DNA from: Rhynchosporium graminicola
Taxonomy: Eukaryota; Ascomycota; Leotiomycetes; Helotiales; Ploettnerulaceae
Direction: 5' to 3'
Length of the DNA: 64,000 nucleotides
Assembly (NCBI GenBank): GCA_900074885.1
Contig: FJUW01000038.1
Coordinates: 248,001-312,000, forward strand
Part shown: positions 57,089 through 64,000 of the stretch, piece after piece
Position numbering within the stretch: position 1 is the stretch's first letter
Layout of the letters: every line of letters begins with the position of its first letter
Position numbers and translations under genes: made by a program
The notes under the pieces: model-generated
Database searches by the model: none
Seen by the model: only the letters and a program-made list of their open reading frames with translations
What the model was told of the DNA's origin: nothing

Positions 57089-60000
57089 TTACATGTCAAT
57101 ACTCTCGTTGAATCTAAGCACGCCATTCCCCTTCAACACTCCATCAATACCCTCTGCTAATCTTGGGAATGGATCATCCAGGGACACCATATTGACTTGC
57201 TGCTCTGCTGACTTGTCCGTGACTAATACGAGACCTTGTGCTTTAATTGCTTCGATCAATGCCGGTACCATGTCCTGTTGAACGTTAGTCTCTTCCCAGT
57301 AAGCGTGTCTTTGGTGTTAGAAACCTACCAGAAGACGAGAAGAACATATCAAGCCCATGAAATTGTTATTCTGAGCTATTCTCACGGCTTCCTTGATGGA
57401 TGTCGTTCTTCTACCGCTGCTTAGCACCGAAGTTGAAGGTGCTAACTCGCCTTCCCGGCCCAGGTCATTACACAGGAAGACCGGATAGTTTGGTTGTTTC
57501 CAGTTCAGAGCTGTACAGACTGTAGGATTGAACGAGCTAAACACGATAGATCTCGTAGCATCTGGTGTTTGCTCTCGTAATGTTCTAGCGTGGTCGAATA
57601 CGACCCCCAAGATTGCGTCTCCGAAAGTGTTGATATTCACCGTAGGTCCGAGTCGCAGATTCTTCTCTTCCTCTGCAGACGGATACAAGACTTGGATGTT
57701 GACATGTAGCCCAGAGGGCAAAAGTGCCAATGCGTCTTGTAGCGACACAGCAGAATTGGACAAGACACGGTGCACATCAGCAATGCTTGCAAGTGGCTGA
57801 TCTGGGAGGTCTTTCAAGTCGCCGACTTTGTTTGCATGACGTGAGCCAGCACTAATGAACTGAGCATACGTCAGTCTGCTCACTGGAAACTCGATATCCA
57901 TGTAATCCATGGTCCATCTCGGCCAGAGGACTGGCACTCCATCGCAAGTATGCTGCACAAAGAGTAGCACGTAGTCTCCCGACAAACTCGATCCAGTGAT
58001 GAAAGCACTTGGTCGGTGGTCAAACTGGCTGGTGGCTTTCCAGTACGTTTCGAAATCGGTTATCTCCAGAGGTTTTCCTCGGAACGGCTTGATGACTTGG
58101 AAGTTGAATGTGATCTGCCCAATGGCTCTTAATCTGGGGTCGAACAAAGGCAAAGAGCAGTGACCGGAACTGCTCATCAAAGCTCGGAAAGTGCTTGGCA
58201 AAGCGACAGTTTTCGCGATAACTTTGGCACCGTATGTAGGAAAGACATCGAAGTCGATAGCAAAAGAATCTAGGTTATCAATCTGAAAGGAAACGAGCCG
58301 GGTATCTTCTTGGAAGGGGAGCAAAATGTTCTTGGGTATCAAATCGGACAGTTTCGAAGAAATTGTAAGACGCGCTGCAGGGTATTTACTATCGTGGAAA
58401 AAGGTCATCGGTTGATCGCCATTCTCGTCAAAGCTGATCTGGATGAAGGTCTTTGTGTCGAGGAAGTTATGACCATATCTTCGTAACGGGATGATCGGAG
58501 GTGGGAGCTCAAGATCTGGAATAGCATCGACATCTAGACTCATAGGACCATGTGCACTGCTTCCAGTCAAGCGACCGGCTGATTGTGATGCTTTGCGGCC
58601 GCTCCGAATATCCGTTGGTATTGAAGAGAGCAGTCTCATACATTCAAGATGGCCCTCCCAAGCTGCATAGTACATGGCGGAAAGTTCTTTCTCGTCTACC
58701 ATGTTGGTTTTGACCCCAACATTGAGAAGTGTCTGCATACAAGGGACGTTACCTTCACTCGCTGCGTGGAAAATGGGCGTCCACGAGTAGAGCTTGTCAA
58801 TTTGGTCCAAATTTGCGCCATAGTCCTTTAGTAAAAGTAGTAGCTGTGGTGTTTGTCCGGAGCGGGCAACAAGATGTTGTGGATATAAGCCTTCAGCATC
58901 TGGCAGGATGTTGGCACCGTGTTTCAACAGTAGTTCCACAATCGCTACCGAACCGTGTTCGCAAGCCAGATTCAGTGGGACATGATCCGCATCAGATGTC
59001 GGATCGATTCGAGCTGATCGTGCCAATAGTCTCTCTGCGCACTCCAAGTGCCCATGGATGATCGCATGTATTAGTGGTGTAAAGTTGTCGTGGTCGATGA
59101 GGTCGATAGTAGATTGATCCGCTTGAATAAGTTAGCGTTGCTTCGGAGTTGGCCCGTAGCCTGACCTAAACTTACAATTTAGTAGAAACTCGACCATATC
59201 CAGACGCCCATGCATGCACGCATAGTGTAGAGGTACACGGCCATACACGTCGGTTCGATTTACGGCAACACCTTTCTCCAGCCCGACTGCTAAGACAAAC
59301 GAGTTCCCATATATTGTTGCTTGGTGAAGGCAATTCCTCTCGTTGATATCATCTTCTGACTGCACATCAACTAGTCCGGTGTCCAAAAGGAGTTGCAATG
59401 ACTGTATTGGGCCTTCGTTGATTGCTGCGAGAAAAGTCCTGGTGATGCGCTCCAGCAACGCAATGTCCTTCGCGCCATCCGGATCCGCAGTTTTAAGTCG
59501 CAACAGAAGATCTTTGAGAGGCTCAAGACTGCCAGAGATAACAGTCTCTAGCAGAAGAGTGTCGGCATCACCCTCATCGGTCCCGAGAAGATGCTGGCTG
59601 CTGACAATGTGATCCGGACTCCTTTCGAAGCTGACATTGTCGCCCTCAGACCATGCTCCAAGCTCCTGTAAACTCGTAGTCGCTTGATCGGACAGCTCGC
59701 TGATTACAGTTGCATTGAAGAAGGGTTGGACCTCAACTGCTCGCGAGAGATAGAGCTCTTTGGTCTTTGATTTGGATGTCTTGTCCCATTTTTTCAAGAT
59801 CTTGGAAAAGGCGGTCCCGTTGATTTCAACGAATTGCTGGAGTTTGTTCAAGTCATTTCCAAATTGCTGGAAGCCTTCCTCAAGGGTTGTGAATTTTGCG
59901 GAGCGTCTCGAAGTGCTTTGGTTCCGAGATTGTAAAACTTTCTTCTTGTCCAGGAGTGTCTTCAACCTGATTTTGAGCTTTTCGGCGTTAATCGTGGCGA

Positions 60001-60571
60001 TCATAGTGAGTAAGAGAATTCACATACCTCAGCCTCCTTCTGCAAATAAAATGCATTGACTTTCTCCAATTCCCGTTCCTGAAGCGCCGTCAGCATGTCG
60101 AGGGAAAAAGGCTATGCATTGTTGACTTACAAGTTGGAAGAAAAAGGTTGCCTTGTTAGCCTGTAAGGCGGCTTGTGAGTCGATAATACCCACCTGGCGT
60201 TGGACATCGTTCAAGGCCAGAAGTGTGGGCGTCGCAGAGAGCTTCTTGATGAGCTGACAGCAAAGTATTAGCCCACATGCAGCAGCTCTTGGGCAGAAGA
60301 AGGACCGCATGAATGGACAGGTGCCGGCGCATGCGCAGGCGATATTGTTATGGTTATTGATTTTCTTCGGGGGTATTTATAGTGGAGAACAACGTACCTT
60401 CTTAAGGGCCTTGTAGTTAACGAAACTTGCTGCATACTCTGGAACCTCGAGCTGCCTTTTCTGAATCTGTTTTCCGAACTTCCTGCGAAGAGAGAAAGAC
60501 ACCTGTTAGATTCTTGGAAATTATGTGATCGCCATTACAACAGCATGTGGAGTGGCGGAGAGAACGTACAT
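57089..60571 (-). CDS. pho81: Phosphate-system regulator PHO81/NUC-2 (SPX, ankyrin, GDPD-like)
   Basis: Seven minus-strand exons (60571-60570, 60482-60398, 60253-60131, 60078-60028, 59977-59176, 59121-57329, 57274-57089) encode 1013 aa. Pho81 inhibits the Pho80-Pho85 cyclin-kinase when phosphate is low, releasing the Pho4/NUC-1 activator; the SPX domain reads inositol pyrophosphates. Seen: SPX (residues 1 to about 165: MKFGKQIQKRQLEVPEYAAS, LIKKLS, LQANKATFFFQLERELEKVN, with KIRLKTLLDKKK), ankyrin repeats (about 226-505, with TPLIHAIIHGHLECAERLLA and NLACEHGSVAIVELLLKHGA), and a GDPD-like C-terminal domain (about 730-1013, ending GVLKGNGVLRFNESIDM). The start codon is split: AT in exon 1, G in exon 2, across an 87-bp intron. 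Introns of 50, 52, 54 and 144 bp follow; all phases close. Confidence 0.94.
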
Positions 60572-61184
60572 GATGCGGAGTTGGCACCCACAGAGCCCTG
60601 CCGGGGCTGGGAATGATGGAGGATTGGCAAAAGAGAGGCAGAAAGTGGTGGTGTTTTCAAGTTGATGAATAGTAGGAAAAGTCACATGTGGCGGTTCATG
60701 CCCACCCGTCTGTCGCAAAGTGCAGGTGGGTAAGTAAAGGCGAGACTGTGAATAGAGTTTGAAGAATACAGTAGTTCCTGAAGCTTGAATATGACGTCGA
60801 ACGCGATCCAATCTGATCCGACCGGAGAGGTCAGAAGGTGGGATGAGGGGGAGCGAAGCAAAGCCCGAGTAAGACAGCACAGCACAGCAAAGCACAACAC
60901 AGTGTCAGGTAGCAGTGACAGTGACAGTGACGGTTTCAACCTGCATGTGATGTGAAGCTTCAGTTGACAGCTGAAATTTGGCTCCAACTCAATGGCTCGA
61001 AGGCCCCGAACGTGTCTTGTGTGGATGGACAGCACGGGCGGATGATCCAGCACAGCACAGCACCGAAAGGAAATGAAATGATTGAATCGAAATGAACTGG
61101 GATATGAGCTTCCTGTTGGTAGCCTTGCATCCCGCGGCTCGTGAGGGAGGGGAGGGGAGGGGTGGCGAGGGTGGCTAGTGAACT

Positions 61185-61210
61185 TGAAGTGAAGTGAAGT
61201 GAAGTGAAGT
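61185..61210. repeat. TGAAG microsatellite
   Basis: Five-base unit repeated about five times. Confidence 0.8.
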
Positions 61211-62174
61211 GTAGTGAGTGGGTTGGATAGATCGTTTGACTGATCGATTGATCGATAGATCGATTCTTGTATAGATGAATGGATGGCTGGCTGGCTGAAT
61301 GCTTGGATATTGACTGCCTGACTCAGGCGGCGGGGGTCAACTTGAACTTGTCAATAATGAGGGTCGTCGTCGATGGTCTCCGATGGTCTCGCTTTAAGGG
61401 TATGCGTGATAAAGGTCGTGTCGTTTCGTCTCGTCTCGTCTCGTCTTCTCACAATTCGATTCGACCTTTTGTTGACACGCTACGCTGGAGAGGATGAGCA
61501 TGTACCGAAATAATATCTAGCGCGACCACCGCGATCGATAATGGGACCCTGGATTTCTACCCAGCCAGAGGGAAAACCGTAGGATTCTTTCTCAGCGAGG
61601 GACAACGAGCTACAGTACCAATAGAGAAAATCCAAAGATGCGGTGCGTGCAAGAGGCAGGCCTCAGACAGGCCGGTCGGGTGAGGTCGGTGGCATCGAAA
61701 ACTGTTCTCCACCTGCCCTGCCGGCGAAAGAAGCTCTCGCTTCCCTTCCGAGGTCAACCCTGGTACTTATATATTGACGTCCCTCAATGTCCAGAAATTT
61801 GATTTTTCGTCCTTCCTCAACCAATCATAACTACACGTGTGGCACGAGGCTGAATGCTTCAGATGTTTGGTAACGCACGAGGCTTGCTCTGACTCCTGTG
61901 ACTTGTTAGATCCACATGCCGGCAGCTTGGTTCGAGTCATATGCCGGGGCTTATGTGTGGAAGCGCGATTCGTGTCGCATCCTGGCGGCGGTTACTTAAG
62001 ACGTCTGTCTGCCTTTTCAGCGTTTGTTCTGTCAAAGCTCAGCCTCGTGTGGCTGAACTCTGATCCTCTTCTATAATTGGCAAAATATTGCAGACCTGCT
62101 CATCTTGCGTATAGCGGTCACATATGATAATTTTTCATCATCAGTAATCGATGTAGATAAAAGAATGATAGTGT

Positions 62175-62202
62175 TATATATATATATATATATATATATA
62201 TA
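62175..62202. repeat. TA dinucleotide run
   Basis: About 14 TA units, a simple microsatellite. Confidence 0.9.
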
Positions 62203-64000
62203 AGCACATAAGGTAGCTGATAACTCATAGGCACTTTAGGTACGATGAATGCATTCTAGAAGTAACGTTAATTACGCTTTTCCTTATTAACCCCTTTTTA
62301 GTAAGACCCAACAGTTAACTCAGTTGTGTAAAATCATATACGAGGGAACCACCCGTACTAGTACAGTTTACGATATGAAGAACTGTAACTATTAGAAATA
62401 GTTCGTTTTGCCGGTTCCTCGAAAACTGGCCTGTCCATTGAAAGCGCTGTTATTGTTACGATTTTCAGGTATCCAACCTCAATCTGATTCAGTCCCTGGG
62501 TTGTTTCTTGCTCGAGGTTTGAAGAGCTTCTATTACACCGACACCCTGAATACTTAACGAATATACCCTCTGCGACTTGAAATTTTCCACTGCGTCTTTG
62601 CTGACGTCTTGCTCACTACAAAACTGTCCCGATCGGGCTGAACTTAGCGAGATACCCCAGACTTCCAAAGATATCAGGATATTTTCAAGTTCAAAACCTT
62701 CCGCTGTTCCCTCTTGCAAATGACCACAATCTTCCAAAGTAGAGTTTCAAGATCCTGTCTTATAATGTCGAAAGAACTACCTCTGACTTTCGCGATATAG
62801 GCAGATTCGCGTTTTTAGCAAAGCTTATCTCCTTCACCGAATGCATGTCATGCTTCTCAAATGGGGACTCAAGACAAAAACGAAGTGAAAGTAAATAACA
62901 TCACCCTTGCTCAATCAGCAACGTCAGCCAAATTCAGGTCAGCACGATGGCATCCATCAGTGGAAGTACAGGCTCTGTTCGGTCAATGGTTGCCTTTGAA
63001 GAATCTCCATTTGCTGAATACTTCTATGGTACCGTATTTCCAAGCTGATATATTCAGGTCATCCCCCACGCTTTGTTACCAAAGGACGCCCGCCTCTGAA
63101 GGCGGCCGAAAGCATTTGATCCTCAGCGGCCCCCTAACACTAGACGGAAAAGCCTCTGAGAAGATATGTGCGGCAACGAAACACTTGCATGCGTTTGGAC
63201 GCGGACCATCGATTTGCAAAGGCATATTGTTTGCAAGAGGGAAGGCCTAATCTTTGCTGCGGATTCTTTGGTGGTTTGAGACTTTAGTCCTGTTGCGGCT
63301 GAGACTTGGGAACTTCTATACTGAAATTGGGAGTACCAGTCCCAAGGGAGTGTAAGAGTCAGTATGACAAGGCGTCTTGTGATGACAGTAGAGACGTCGC
63401 TCTGTTGGAAGTACTGATTATCAGGCCCGATTGAAGATGAATTCAGTTGTCTTGAATTATTGTTTTGCAGTGGGATTATCGTATCCCAGATACAGCACGG
63501 TTGTATAGTGTAGTTTGACAGCTGACACTTGGTGGATCGTTTTGACTCGATACAGAAACGGTACAGGTTCAAGTGTGTTCTCATAACTATCTGTGACCGC
63601 GCCATAGCTCTGGATTCTGGAGTAAGAGTTCCTATCGAATATTCGTGTCTATTTAGCGCGAAACATTTGAAAGACGCCAAAGGATAAATTTAGCTGCACA
63701 AAGGTGCTCAGGACCCTTTTGCCATTGTCGTTTGTTGAAACACAGTGAGATACGTTACAGGTTCGCTTTTGTTTGATTATGCTACCTGTCGCCCGGCGGC
63801 ACTACGGGTTTGATTCTGATTCTGACTCTGAGGAGTCAGCCATCTGCAGCGTTTGGTTGTATCGGAATTGAATGCTTAGAGCTGAAGCCTTCCAGGTCTT
63901 GGTTGTATTGTAGGCGGGAGGCAGGAGGCACAAGTACCTATCTAGTTTACGAAGGTATGGATGGATAGCTTAATTGACGATTATGGTATTTGTTATCATC

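Larger units (their letters stand above)
60572..64000. other. Gene-free right end with simple repeats
   Basis: 3.4 kb with no gene I can support. Holds TGAAG repeats (61185-61210), a TCGTC/TCTCG array (61417-61446), a TA run (62175-62202) and a CACGTG box at 61834-61839, 1.26 kb upstream of PHO81. ORFs at 62489-62737 (-), 62861-63250 (+) and 63123-63680 (-) overlap in part and have no recognised family. Confidence 0.45.

Noticed and set aside
63123..63680. 185-codon minus-strand ORF
   Set aside because: No family resemblance, no introns or start context, overlaps another ORF on the opposite strand.

Overview
The window is nuclear DNA of a filamentous ascomycete (Pezizomycotina; Leotiomycetes is my best guess but is not proven). 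Support: short 45-130 bp GT-AG introns with CTNAY branch points, fungal forms of MED18, SPC25, RRN6, IES4, COA1 and PHO81, and a 10-kb transposon island in which the old reading frames are broken almost only by TAG/TAA. That is the signature of repeat-induced point mutation (RIP, CpA to TpA).

Layout. 1-10059 is an AT-rich, RIP-mutated nest of mobile elements: a Ty3/gypsy retrotransposon running off the left edge, carrying inside it a Tc1/mariner element (1399-2791, TA duplication) and a miniature LTR element (5241-5834, 5-bp duplication). The gypsy copy abuts the rest of a Mutator-like (MULE) transposon ending at 10059. A 507-bp non-autonomous relative of that MULE lies at 18094-18600 with a perfect 8-bp target duplication. 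Between the two MULE ends sit MED18, COX8 and MTR4.

18.6-44.2 kb is gene-sparse: a DENN/C1 protein, TRAPPC13, a small Gln/Pro-rich protein, a RanBPM/GID1-type SPRY-LisH-CTLH protein, the INO80 subunit IES4, a CHY/RING ubiquitin ligase, an LYR-motif protein and the tiny gamma-tubulin-complex factor MZT1. 44.9-60.6 kb is denser: SPC25, RRN6, a PITH protein, a candidate small secreted Cys-rich protein, a CCDC25-like protein, mitochondrial uL3m, COA1, a small membrane protein and the phosphate regulator PHO81. 60.6-64 kb has no gene I can support.

Most genes are housekeeping and form no single pathway. Loose themes are RNA and transcription (MED18, MTR4, RRN6, IES4), mitochondria (COX8, uL3m, COA1, probably the LYR protein), spindle and kinetochore (MZT1 and SPC25, adjacent on the same strand) and ubiquitin ligases (GID1, CHY-RING). 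Five short divergent intergenic regions probably act as shared promoters. All exon structures were worked out by hand from splice signals, frame closure and protein-family resemblance; no alignment was run.
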